Shown here piece after piece: positions 15,869-22,934 of a DNA stretch of 22,934 nt. The position numbers and the translations under genes were made by a program. Origin of the DNA: Duncaniella sp. (lineage in GTDB: Bacteria; Bacteroidota; Bacteroidia; Bacteroidales; Muribaculaceae); assembly GCF_029054785.1 (NCBI RefSeq), contig NZ_JAIDEN010000029.1, forward strand, positions 1-22,934, in the 5' to 3' direction. A model generated the notes under the pieces. That model was not told where the DNA came from. It worked only from the letters and a program-made list of their open reading frames with translations, and ran no database searches. Each line of letters starts with the position of its first letter. Position 1 is the first letter of the stretch.

Positions 15869-16798
15869 ATGAACAAAAAACTGTTTGCTGTGCCCTCATC
15901 AGTAATGGCTGTGGTGCTCGCTCTCATGAGCGTGGCACCACATGCTCATGCTGACCATGACGCACTTTTCCAGGACTATCCCGCCAAGGTCGAGGCTACT
16001 ACCGCGCTGGCGCGTGAATATATGAAGACCCATCCGGGCCAGGGATCCGACTCGCTGCGCCGCAACGTGATCGCCGGCCTCTCGGACGGCTCCGTGGCTC
16101 CGGCCCGTGTGCTGACTCCGGCCCGCAAACGCAAACTCTCGGCGCGTGAGGTGTTCGAACTCTGCCGCCCAAGCTCGCTTGTGGTCTGCCGCTTTGAACA
16201 CAACGATGCCTATGCCCTTGACTCGGCTTACAGCAACGCTTCAGCCGTGGCCCTCACCCCTGACGGCATCTGCGCCACGAACTATCACGTCGTGGCCGAT
16301 CTCGTGCTCAGCGGCGCTCTCGGCCATGAGGTCAAAAACGATCTGATGCGCTTCCTGATGGACCATGAAGGCAACATCTATCCCTTCCGTCAGGTGCTCC
16401 ACGTAGATCCGGTCAATGACATGGCCATCATCCGTGTCGACACCAACGGACGCAAGCTGACTCCGGCCGCCGTCGGCGGTGACGCCCCGCAGGGCACCAC
16501 AGTCTACTGCCTCTCGCATCCCTCAGGCGCTTACTATCATTTCACCGACGGAATGGTCTCCAACTGCACCCGCACAACCAACAAGCGCACCGGGCGCAAC
16601 CGCTACATCCTTGAAATCACCTCCGACTATGGCGTAGGAGCCAGCGGCGGCCCGATTTTCGACGACTGCGGCAATCTCGTGGCTCTGGTCAGCTCGACAT
16701 TCTCCCTCTATGCCCAGCCCCAGCAGTTCCGCAACTTCCAGATGTCATACAAGCAGACTGTCCCCGCTTTCCTGATCAAAGAATGTTTCACCGATTAA
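15869..16798 (+). CDS. Exported trypsin-like serine protease (S1/DegP-type fold)
   Basis: A 309-residue protein with a signal peptide ending near HAHA (about residue 28). About 30-95 is a basic pro-like or linker region, and about 96-300 is a chymotrypsin-like protease domain. The catalytic triad is visible: His140 (in TNYHVV), Asp184 (in VNDMAIIRVD) and Ser259 (in GASGGPIF, matching the GxSGGP motif). There is no PDZ domain, unlike DegP/HtrA. Seven Cys (99, 107, 135, 214, 233, 267, 306) are many for this fold in Bacteroidota and suggest disulfides. The gene lies between the thioredoxin gene and the GLPGLI gene with 27- and 18-base gaps. The substrate is unknown; it could trim imported peptides or act on envelope proteins. 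Confidence 0.88.
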   Translation: MNKKLFAVPSSVMAVVLALMSVAPHAHADHDALFQDYPAKVEATTALAREYMKTHPGQGSDSLRRNVIAGLSDGSVAPARVLTPARKRKLSAREVFELCRPSSLVVCRFEHNDAYALDSAYSNASAVALTPDGICATNYHVVADLVLSGALGHEVKNDLMRFLMDHEGNIYPFRQVLHVDPVNDMAIIRVDTNGRKLTPAAVGGDAPQGTTVYCLSHPSGAYYHFTDGMVSNCTRTTNKRTGRNRYILEITSDYGVGASGGPIFDDCGNLVALVSSTFSLYAQPQQFRNFQMSYKQTVPAFLIKECFTD

Positions 16799-16816
16799 CC
16801 CACCCCTCAGCCTGAA

Positions 16817-17716
16817 ATGAAGAAAGAACTACTCGCATCAGCCGTAGCCCTTCTGCTGGGGCTCGGTGTCAGCGCCCAGGAGCAGAAAAAGCAGCCCGAT
16901 GCCGCCGCGCAGCAGGCCGCCAAAGCCAATGAGATGGTCAACAAGATGAAGGAAGAGGCTGCCGCCTATTACGCCGGAGCCGACACCGCAGAATATGGTG
17001 TCCGCTATCGTCTGCGCTATCTCTGCAACAAGAAGAAAAATCTCCGTTTCGAAGAGGACCGTGTGGTGCTCGTAAGTCCCGGAACCTCCCTTGACATGAG
17101 CTATCAGGGAATAGGGGAGGCCCGCTGGCGCCTGGCCAATCCCAACGGCAAGGGGGGCGACATGAGTCTGGCCTATCACCTGACCCCGACATTCTATTTC
17201 TACTATCCCGAATCGGGACGCATGGTCCACACCTACCGTATCATCACCGATGAGTTTCTTCTCGACGACTCCAAGTGTGAGAACGACTGGAAAGTGACCT
17301 CCGAAGAGAAGAAAATCGGCGAGTACAACTGCCGCAAAGCCACTCTCGACAAGGGCGGACGCAAGTGGACCGCATGGTTCACCAACGACCTGCCCCACCG
17401 GGCCGCCCCGCGCACCTTCACCGGGCTTCCCGGAGTGGTGCTCGAAGTCACCGACGCCGACCGTGAAGTCTGCTGGATGTTCAACGGCCTTGTCCACAGC
17501 ATCCCCGACAGCCGCCTCTACATCAAGATGCCTGAGAAATTCACCCAGGCCTCGCCTGAAGACTTCCGAAAGATCCTGCGCGTCTTCTCCCTCTCTGACA
17601 ACAGCTATATCCAGCAGTCGGGAGTGATGAGCAAGAATCCCGGCCACTATCCGGAGAAATACAGCCCCTCCACCGGAATCGACGCCTGCGAGATCGACAA
17701 CCCGATCGAACGCTGA
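16817..17716 (+). CDS. GLPGLI-family exported protein
   Basis: A 299-residue protein with signal peptide 1-20 (VSA before Gln21), a charged, Gln/Lys-rich coiled segment at about 22-50, and a beta-rich body. The family hallmark is at 203-210 as GLPGVVLE, following AWFTNDLP (186-193), a conservative variant of the usual GLPGLIL. The family is widespread in Bacteroidota and its biochemical function is not established. Five Cys (70, 154, 172, 219, 291) could form disulfides. It is the last gene of the thioredoxin-protease operon, 18 bases after the protease stop, and is followed by two hairpins, the second a clear terminator. Its repeated position next to export and proteolysis genes in this window suggests an envelope role, but no more can be said. 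Confidence 0.8.
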   Translation: MKKELLASAVALLLGLGVSAQEQKKQPDAAAQQAAKANEMVNKMKEEAAAYYAGADTAEYGVRYRLRYLCNKKKNLRFEEDRVVLVSPGTSLDMSYQGIGEARWRLANPNGKGGDMSLAYHLTPTFYFYYPESGRMVHTYRIITDEFLLDDSKCENDWKVTSEEKKIGEYNCRKATLDKGGRKWTAWFTNDLPHRAAPRTFTGLPGVVLEVTDADREVCWMFNGLVHSIPDSRLYIKMPEKFTQASPEDFRKILRVFSLSDNSYIQQSGVMSKNPGHYPEKYSPSTGIDACEIDNPIER

Positions 17717-17780
17717 TGCGAAGAGGGTGACTCTTGTTGTTAAGAAACGCGCTCTAAACCCTCCCCGGTCTGCGGAATGC

Positions 17781-17811
17781 CGGTGAGGAAGTTCCGCTTC
17801 CGCCGTCACCG
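17781..17811 (+). other. Compound hairpin downstream of the GLPGLI gene
   Basis: CGGTGA (17781-17786) pairs with TCACCG (17806-17811) and GGAAG (17787-17791) with CTTCC (17797-17801). An alternative pairing GCGGAA (17772-17777) with TTCCGC (17792-17797) would compete. No T-run follows, so it is not itself a terminator. Confidence 0.4.
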
Positions 17812-17826
17812 TCTATTCTGACATAC

Positions 17827-17889
17827 AGGCACATACCTGCCATGATGCACACTTTCTCAGTCGCTCATGTCCGGTATGTGCCTTTGTTT
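17827..17889 (+). terminator. Terminator of the thioredoxin-protease-GLPGLI operon
   Basis: AGGCACATACC (17827-17837) pairs with GGTATGTGCCT (17873-17883), followed by TTGTTT. An inner CATGA/TCATG stem strengthens it. It closes the operon about 110 bases after the last stop. Confidence 0.75.
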
Positions 17890-17968
17890 GTGACTTTTGA
17901 CTTAAAATGGATTAATATCTGTTAAAGAGCGTGTGCAATTCCTAAGGAAATGTTAACAAAAGGAAACT

Positions 17969-18000
17969 TTTTTGCACCCCGTGGGGCTGTGGCGCAAAAA
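17969..18000 (+). promoter_or_regulatory. Inverted repeat overlapping the acyl-CoA synthetase -33 region
   Basis: The 406-base gap 17717-18122 has no gene; apart from the hairpins and terminator it holds this dyad, a small TTCCTAAGGAA dyad (17939-17949) and the promoter. TTTTTGC (17969-17975) and GCAAAAA (17994-18000) form 7-base arms around CCCCGTGGGG (17977-17986). The dyad covers the place where a -33 element should be, so it may be a repressor or activator site. Confidence 0.4.
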
Positions 18001-18007
18001 TTGTGGC

Positions 18008-18015
18008 TAACTTTG
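18008..18015 (+). promoter_or_regulatory. Putative -7 element of the acyl-CoA synthetase gene
   Basis: TAACTTTG matches TAnnTTTG. No TTTG or TTG lies about 20 bases upstream, so the promoter may need an activator. Its position about 115 bases before the ATG at 18123 argues against the upstream GTG at 18003 as the start codon. Confidence 0.5.
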
Positions 18016-18079
18016 CCGCTTATAAAAAAATAGCTGTCGCAGAAGAGTGGAAAGTATTTTGTATTCCTTCCCGGCGGCA

Positions 18080-18106
18080 AACCTCTCAGAGGTTGTTTGA
18101 AACAAC
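18080..18106 (+). other. Two overlapping leader hairpins before the acyl-CoA synthetase gene
   Basis: AACCTC/GAGGTT (18080-18085, 18089-18094) and GTTGTT/AACAAC (18092-18097, 18101-18106) share the bases GTT, so only one can fully form. They sit 17-43 bases before the start codon and could influence translation initiation. Confidence 0.35.
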
Positions 18107-18122
18107 TGTTAAACCAGAGTTG

Positions 18123-19967
18123 ATGAATTTGAAATCCAAGATAGCCGCGTCTGATGTATTAAAAGCTAATATACTGACCGATCTGCCTGAGCGCCAGGCA
18201 CTGCGATTCGGCGAGAAAGCTGCTCTCGCAGCTCCCGGCCACGAAAACCGCTGGTATGAAATCTCATGGAAGCGCTATGCCGCCGATGTGCACACCGCCT
18301 CTCTGGCTCTTGCCGCTCTCGGAGTCCGCGAAGCTGAAAATGTGGCGACCTTTTCCGCCAACCGTCCTGAAAACCTTGTCAGCGACTTCGCCTGTTTCCG
18401 CAACCGCGCGGTTTCAGTCTCCATCTATGCCACAAGCTCGCTTGAACAGCTCGTCTACATAATCAACGACGCCTGCTGTGCGCTGCTCTTTGTCGGCAAC
18501 ACAACCCAGTACCGCATAGCCCGCGAGGCTCAGGCCGTCTGCCCATCGCTCAAGCGCATCGTGGTCCTCAAGACAATCGAGCTTGACAAGTCGGACACAA
18601 CCTCCATGCTCTGGACCGATTTCATGAAACTCGGCGAGACCGCCGGTCAGGACATCGCCGCGACAGTCGCAGCCCGCGCAGCCGCAGCCACTCCGGACGA
18701 CATCGCCACTCTCGTCTACACCTCAGGCACCACCGGCGAGCCGAAAGGTGCCATCCTGACCCACGGCAACTACGATGCCGCGATGGAGGCCCACTGGGAG
18801 CGCATCAACATGGTTGACGAGGACGACACCTCTATGGCCTTCCTCCCTCTGAGCCACATCTTTGAAAAAGGCTGGACCTACTTCTGTCTGACAAAAGGCA
18901 TCAAAGTCTCTGTCAACCGCCATCCGCAGGAGATCCAGGCAACGATCCAGCAGGTGCGTCCGACCTGCATGTGTGCCGTCCCGCGCTTCTGGGAGAAGGT
19001 CTACACCGCCGTGCAGGAAAAAATCGCAACGATGAATCCCGTCATGCGCATGGTGGTCCGCCAGGCCCTCAAAGTGGGCCGTCGCCGCAATCTGAAATAC
19101 GCCCGCCGCGGCCTCAAGGCCCCCTGGTGGCTCGAAACCCGCTACCGCTTCTTTGACAGCCGCGTGTTCAGCCTCCTGCGCAAAGCCATAGGCATTGACA
19201 ACGGCAACATCTTCCCGACCGCCGGTGCTCCGGTCTCAAGCAAGGTGGTGGAATTCTTCCACACCTGCGGCATAAACATCGTGGTCGGCTACGGACTTTC
19301 CGAAACCACCGCAACTGTCTGCTGCTTCCCGCAGGCAGGGTGGGAGATAGGCTCGGTCGGCACCCCGATCCCCATGGTCAACGTGCGCATCGGCGAAAAC
19401 GACGAAGTGCTTGTCAAAAGCCCGATGGTCATGCGCGGCTACTACAACAAGCCCAAGGAAACCGCCGAGGCCTTCACTGAAGACGGCTGGTTCCGCACCG
19501 GCGATGCCGGCTACATCGACGATCACGGCGCCCTCTTCCTGACCGACCGCCTCAAGGACCTCTTCAAGACCTCCAACGGCAAATATATCGCACCGCAGGC
19601 CATCGAGACCCTGCTCTGTGAGGACAAATACATTGACCAGGTGGCAGTCATCGGCGACCGCCGCAAATTCGTCTCCGCCCTCATCGTCCCCGACTTCGAG
19701 GCGCTCAAGGACTTTGCCGCCAAAGAGAAGATCGCCTACGGTTCGATGGAAGAGCTTGTCGGCGACCCGAAAGTCAGCCGCCTCTACACCGACCGCCTCG
19801 AAATCCTCCAGCAGCGCCTCGCTTCCTACGAGAAAGTCAAGCGCTTCACCCTCCTGCCCAAGGAATTCTCGATGGAAAAAGGCGAGCTGACCAATACCCT
19901 CAAGATACGCCGTGCGGCGATCAACCGCCTCTATGCCGGGGTCATTGACGGCATGTATCAGGACTGA
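18123..19967 (+). CDS. Long-chain fatty acid-CoA ligase (acyl-CoA synthetase, AMP-forming)
   Basis: A 614-residue enzyme of the ANL superfamily that activates fatty acids with ATP to acyl-AMP and then acyl-CoA, at the inner face of the membrane. The phosphate-binding motif YTSGTTGEPKG begins at Tyr199, PLSHIFE is near 242, GYGLSETT is at 389-396, GWFRTGD is at 455-461, DRLKD with NGKYIAPQ follows near 480-497, and the C-terminal catalytic lysine is probably Lys594 in LKIRR. I chose the ATG at 18123: the open frame continues upstream to a GTG at 18003, but that stretch overlaps the promoter element, and the family aligns from the MNLKSK region. Asd follows after 73 bases with no strong terminator between them, so read-through is possible. 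The exact acyl chain length preference is not readable. Confidence 0.92.
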   Translation: MNLKSKIAASDVLKANILTDLPERQALRFGEKAALAAPGHENRWYEISWKRYAADVHTASLALAALGVREAENVATFSANRPENLVSDFACFRNRAVSVSIYATSSLEQLVYIINDACCALLFVGNTTQYRIAREAQAVCPSLKRIVVLKTIELDKSDTTSMLWTDFMKLGETAGQDIAATVAARAAAATPDDIATLVYTSGTTGEPKGAILTHGNYDAAMEAHWERINMVDEDDTSMAFLPLSHIFEKGWTYFCLTKGIKVSVNRHPQEIQATIQQVRPTCMCAVPRFWEKVYTAVQEKIATMNPVMRMVVRQALKVGRRRNLKYARRGLKAPWWLETRYRFFDSRVFSLLRKAIGIDNGNIFPTAGAPVSSKVVEFFHTCGINIVVGYGLSETTATVCCFPQAGWEIGSVGTPIPMVNVRIGENDEVLVKSPMVMRGYYNKPKETAEAFTEDGWFRTGDAGYIDDHGALFLTDRLKDLFKTSNGKYIAPQAIETLLCEDKYIDQVAVIGDRRKFVSALIVPDFEALKDFAAKEKIAYGSMEELVGDPKVSRLYTDRLEILQQRLASYEKVKRFTLLPKEFSMEKGELTNTLKIRRAAINRLYAGVIDGMYQD

Positions 19968-20040
19968 ACATTCTCCGTGAGGACAGAAAATAAACCAACT
20001 CTCACACATGATATTTAATATTCTCATCAATCACTAAAGC

Positions 20041-21051
20041 ATGAAAGTAGCAATTGTTGGCGTCAGCGGCGCCGTAGGACAGGAATTCCTCCGTGTCCTT
20101 GACGAACAGAACTTCCCGATTGACGAGCTCCTGCTCTTCGGATCGGAGCGCAGCGCGGGTAAAACCTATGAATTCCGTGGCAAGAAACACACTGTCAGAC
20201 TCCTTCAGCACAACGACGACTTCAAGGGCGTTGACTTCGCCTTCGTTTCGGCGGGAGCAGGCGTTTCGCGCGAATTCGCCGAAACCATCACAAAACACGG
20301 AGCCGTCATGATCGACAACTCCAGCGCATTCCGCATGGACAAGGATGTGCCCCTCGTGGTGCCCGAAGTCAACGGAGAAGACGCCTTTGACACCCCCCGC
20401 GGCATCATCGCCAACCCCAACTGCACCACAGCCATCATGGTCGTGGCCCTCAAGCCCCTGAACGACATCTCGCCGATCAAGCGTGTCCACGTTGCAACCT
20501 ACCAGGCTGCGAGCGGCGCCGGCGCTGTGGCTATGGCCGAACTTGAAAAGCAGTATGCCGAACTCGCCGAAGGCAAGGAACCGACCGTAGAGAAATTCGC
20601 CTATCAGCTGGCCTACAATCTCATCCCCCACATCGACGTATTCCTTGACAACGACTACACCAAGGAAGAGATGAAGATGTACAACGAGACCAAGAAGATC
20701 ATGCACGCTCCCGAACTCGAAGTGAGCGCCACCTGCATCCGTGTCCCCGTCATGCGCGCCCACAGCGAGGCCGTCTGGGTGGAGACCGAGCAGCCCATCA
20801 GCGTCGAGGATGCCCGCAAAGCCTTCGAACAGGCTGAAGGCCTGGTTGTCATCGACGAACCCGCGGCCAAAAAGTATCCGATGCCCCTCGACGCTGCCGG
20901 TAAGGACCCCGTCTACGCCGGACGTCTGCGCAAGGACATCGCCAACCCCAACGGCCTTACCTTCTGGCTTGTCGGCGACCAGATTAAAAAGGGCGCGGCC
21001 CTCAACGCCGTGCAGATCGCACAGTACATGCTCGCCCATCCACGCAACTGA
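20041..21051 (+). CDS. asd: Aspartate-semialdehyde dehydrogenase
   Basis: A 336-residue cytoplasmic enzyme reducing beta-aspartyl phosphate to aspartate semialdehyde with NADPH, the branch point to lysine/diaminopimelate, threonine and methionine. The N-terminal Rossmann motif is GVSGAVG (7-13). NSSAFRMD (93-100) is a phosphate-binding region and the catalytic Cys128 lies in NPNCTTA. Gln155 in TYQAASGAG, Arg234 and His241 complete the active site by family comparison. Length is typical of the bacterial family. The gene starts 73 bases after the acyl-CoA synthetase stop; no TAnnTTTG is visible in that AT-rich gap, so it may be co-transcribed. A strong terminator follows 35 bases after the stop. 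Confidence 0.96.
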   Translation: MKVAIVGVSGAVGQEFLRVLDEQNFPIDELLLFGSERSAGKTYEFRGKKHTVRLLQHNDDFKGVDFAFVSAGAGVSREFAETITKHGAVMIDNSSAFRMDKDVPLVVPEVNGEDAFDTPRGIIANPNCTTAIMVVALKPLNDISPIKRVHVATYQAASGAGAVAMAELEKQYAELAEGKEPTVEKFAYQLAYNLIPHIDVFLDNDYTKEEMKMYNETKKIMHAPELEVSATCIRVPVMRAHSEAVWVETEQPISVEDARKAFEQAEGLVVIDEPAAKKYPMPLDAAGKDPVYAGRLRKDIANPNGLTFWLVGDQIKKGAALNAVQIAQYMLAHPRN

Positions 21052-21086
21052 GCCGTCTCAGGTCCATCTCTCTGAAACTCACCGCT

Positions 21087-21127
21087 ATTTTTCCTCTCTC
21101 CTATTTGTGAGGGAGGAAAAATTTTTG
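21087..21127. terminator. Bidirectional-looking terminator after asd
   Basis: ATTTTTCCTCTCTC (21087-21100) pairs with GAGGGAGGAAAAAT (21109-21122), 14 pairs with a single G-U, around an 8-base loop, followed by a T-run. It is the clearest intrinsic terminator in the window besides the one at 5297. Confidence 0.85.
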
Positions 21128-21135
21128 TATTTTTG
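21104..21135 (+). promoter_or_regulatory. Promoter of the PFOR gene, embedded in the asd terminator
   Basis: TTTG (21104-21107) lies in the loop of the asd terminator and TATTTTTG (21128-21135) in its T-tract, with a 20-base spacer, identical to the spacing of the SusC promoter. The leader to the ATG at 21253 is about 110 bases, AT-rich and without a Shine-Dalgarno sequence. Confidence 0.7.
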
Positions 21136-21252
21136 CCGGACGAAATCATCCGTAAGCAAATGGTATTACACTTCTTTCCCCGCTTGAGGATGTCAGGATC
21201 TGATACCTAAACTTATTATAATTATCTCTATTTAAATAGATTACATACCACT

Positions 21253-22934
21253 ATGAGTAAAGAAAAAAAATTCTTGACCTGTGATGGTAACCAGGCAGCC
21301 GCCCACGTGAGCTACATGTTCTCGGAAGTGGCCGCTATCTACCCCATCACTCCCTCGTCAACGATGGCTGAATACGTTGACGAATGGGCAGCCGCCGGTC
21401 GCAAAAACATCTTTGGCGAAACCGTGCTGGTACAGGAAATGCAGTCTGAAGGCGGTGCCGCCGGAGCCGTTCACGGTTCACTTCAGGCAGGTGCCCTCAC
21501 TACAACCTACACAGCCTCTCAGGGTCTCCTCCTGATGATCCCCAACATGTACAAGATCGCCGGTGAGCTTCTCCCCTGCGTGTTCCATGTTTCGGCCCGT
21601 ACACTCGCTTCTCACGCCCTCTCGATTTTCGGTGACCACCAGGACGTGATGTCCTGCCGTCAGACAGGCTTCGCCATGCTCGCCGAAGGTTCTGTTCAGG
21701 AGGTCATGGACCTCGCAGGTGTGGCGCACCTCGCAACAATCAAGAGCCGTGTGCCTTTCATCAACTTCTTCGACGGCTTCCGTACTTCTCACGAAATCCA
21801 GAAGATCGAAGAGATGGATCAGAACGATCTCGCTCCTCTGGTTGACCAGCAGGCTCTCGCAGAATTCCGTTCTCGCGCCCTCAACCCCGAAAAGCCCGTC
21901 GCACGCGGCATGGCTGAAAACGGCGACGTTTTCTTCCAGCACCGTGAGGCTTGCAACGAATACTACAACCGCGTTCCTGAAATCGTAGAGGAATACATGA
22001 AGGAAATCACCCGTATCACCGGTCGTGAATACGGTCTCTTCAACTACTACGGTGATCCCGAAGCCGAACGCGTCATCATCGCTATGGGTTCTGTTACCCA
22101 GGCCGCTCAGGAAGCCATCGACCACCTCCGTGCCAACGGCGAAAAGGTAGGTCTCGTTTCCGTTCACCTCTACCGTCCCTTCTCGGCAAAGCACTTCCTC
22201 GCAGCTGTCCCCAAGACTGCAAAGCGCATCGCTGTGCTTGACCGCACCAAGGAACCCGGTGCAAACGGCGAACCCCTCTATCTCGACGTCAAGGACTGCT
22301 TCTACGGTCAGGCTGACGCCCCCGTTATCGTCGGTGGCCGCTACGGTCTCGCTTCAAAGGACACCACTCCCGCCCAGATCATCGCAGTATTCGAAAACCT
22401 CGCCCTCCCCACTCCGAAAAACCACTTCACCGTGGGCATCGTGGACGACGTTACCTTCACCTCGCTTCCCCAGAAGGAAGAGATCGCACTCGGCGGCGAA
22501 GGCACTTTCGAAGCCAAGTTCTACGGCCTCGGTGCCGACGGTACAGTAGGTGCCAACAAGAACTCCGTGAAGATCATCGGTGACAACACCAACAAATATT
22601 GCCAGGCATACTTCGCTTATGACTCCAAGAAGTCAGGCGGTTTCACCTGCTCACACCTCCGTTTCGGCGACGATCCCATCCGTTCAACCTACCTGGTGAC
22701 CACTCCTAACTTCGTGGCATGTCACGTGCAGGCTTACCTCCACATGTATGACGTGACCCGCGGTCTCCGCAAGGGCGGCACATTCCTCCTCAACACCATC
22801 TGGGAAGGCGAGGAACTGGCCAAGAACCTCCCCAACAAGATCAAGAAATATTTCGCCGACAACGACATCACCGTTTACTACATCAACGCAACCAAGATCG
22901 CTCAGGAAATCGGCCTCGGTAACCGCACCAACAC
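21253..22934 (+). CDS. nifJ: Pyruvate:ferredoxin oxidoreductase, N-terminal part (runs off the window)
   Basis: 560 complete codons are present with no stop; the full enzyme is usually near 1,180-1,200 residues, so about half is here. It decarboxylates pyruvate to acetyl-CoA and CO2, reducing ferredoxin, a central step in anaerobes. It begins MSKEKKFLTCDGN. Domain I carries YPITPSS (30-36), QEMQSEGGAAGA (61-72) and ARTLASHALSIFGDHQD (115-131). By recalled comparison with the Desulfovibrio africanus enzyme, Thr33, Glu66 and Arg116 correspond to its Thr31, Glu64 and Arg114, a constant offset of two. Domain II covers about 260-415 (with LDRTKEPGANGEPLY), and the gamma-type domain starts with GLGADGTVGANKN at 425-437. 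The ferredoxin-like and TPP domains lie beyond the window. Codon use is strongly C-biased, as in a highly expressed gene. Confidence 0.96.
   Translation, partial: MSKEKKFLTCDGNQAAAHVSYMFSEVAAIYPITPSSTMAEYVDEWAAAGRKNIFGETVLVQEMQSEGGAAGAVHGSLQAGALTTTYTASQGLLLMIPNMYKIAGELLPCVFHVSARTLASHALSIFGDHQDVMSCRQTGFAMLAEGSVQEVMDLAGVAHLATIKSRVPFINFFDGFRTSHEIQKIEEMDQNDLAPLVDQQALAEFRSRALNPEKPVARGMAENGDVFFQHREACNEYYNRVPEIVEEYMKEITRITGREYGLFNYYGDPEAERVIIAMGSVTQAAQEAIDHLRANGEKVGLVSVHLYRPFSAKHFLAAVPKTAKRIAVLDRTKEPGANGEPLYLDVKDCFYGQADAPVIVGGRYGLASKDTTPAQIIAVFENLALPTPKNHFTVGIVDDVTFTSLPQKEEIALGGEGTFEAKFYGLGADGTVGANKNSVKIIGDNTNKYCQAYFAYDSKKSGGFTCSHLRFGDDPIRSTYLVTTPNFVACHVQAYLHMYDVTRGLRKGGTFLLNTIWEGEELAKNLPNKIKKYFADNDITVYYINATKIAQEIGLGNRTN

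Noticed and set aside
16838..17809. Minus-strand open frame of 323 codons opposite the GLPGLI gene
   Set aside because: It is the complement of a high-GC coding region with no signal or motif, and the plus-strand gene has a signal peptide and the family hallmark.
20002..21039. Long minus-strand open frame opposite asd (345 codons)
   Set aside because: It is a mirror of the asd reading frame, with low-complexity Gly/Val/Asp-rich composition and no domain; asd itself has all its catalytic residues.
1..22934. tRNA or rRNA genes, CRISPR arrays, insertion sequences, phage genes
   Set aside because: No cloverleaf, regularly spaced repeat array, transposase or integrase motif was seen on either strand.

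Overview
The window looks like chromosomal DNA from a gut-type member of the Bacteroidota, probably order Bacteroidales and possibly Muribaculaceae-like (genus not determinable here). The evidence is a SusC/SusD outer-membrane importer with two companion lipoproteins, a GLPGLI-family protein, repeated matches to the Bacteroidota promoter element TAnnTTTG, and near absence of Shine-Dalgarno sequences before the genes. GC content is moderate to high, with C-ending codons preferred in most genes.

Layout. (1) 1-5.4 kb, plus strand: a TlpA-like thioredoxin-fold lipoprotein (DUF4369-like front half), then a 1274-residue secreted protein joining a GH78 alpha-L-rhamnosidase to a sialidase-like BNR beta-propeller. 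(2) 5.4-7.0 kb, minus strand: malate dehydrogenase followed by a small thioredoxin lipoprotein. The convergent ends at about 5.3 kb share a bidirectional terminator. (3) 7.0-14.6 kb, plus strand: a divergent regulatory region, then a four-gene operon SusC-SusD-DUF4843 lipoprotein-PKD-like lipoprotein, closed by a terminator. No glycan-active enzyme and no dedicated regulator is attached to it. (4) 14.7-17.9 kb, plus strand: a three-gene operon of exported proteins (CGPC thioredoxin with an unassigned C-terminal domain, trypsin-like serine protease, GLPGLI protein), with terminators on both sides. (5) 18.0-22.9 kb, plus strand: housekeeping metabolism, namely a long-chain acyl-CoA synthetase, aspartate-semialdehyde dehydrogenase, and the 5' half of pyruvate:ferredoxin oxidoreductase, which runs off the window.

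How the parts may work together. The SusCD block resembles importers that carry peptides rather than glycans. The neighbouring operon makes a thiol-redox protein together with a Cys-rich protease and a Cys-containing GLPGLI protein. A possible reading is an envelope peptide-uptake, proteolysis and disulfide-handling module; this is inference from gene order and families. The rhamnosidase fusion is a separate plant-glycan or rhamnose-glycan function. Malate dehydrogenase, PFOR, acyl-CoA synthetase and Asd are core anaerobic carbon and amino-acid metabolism.

No tRNA, rRNA, CRISPR array, insertion sequence or phage gene was recognised.
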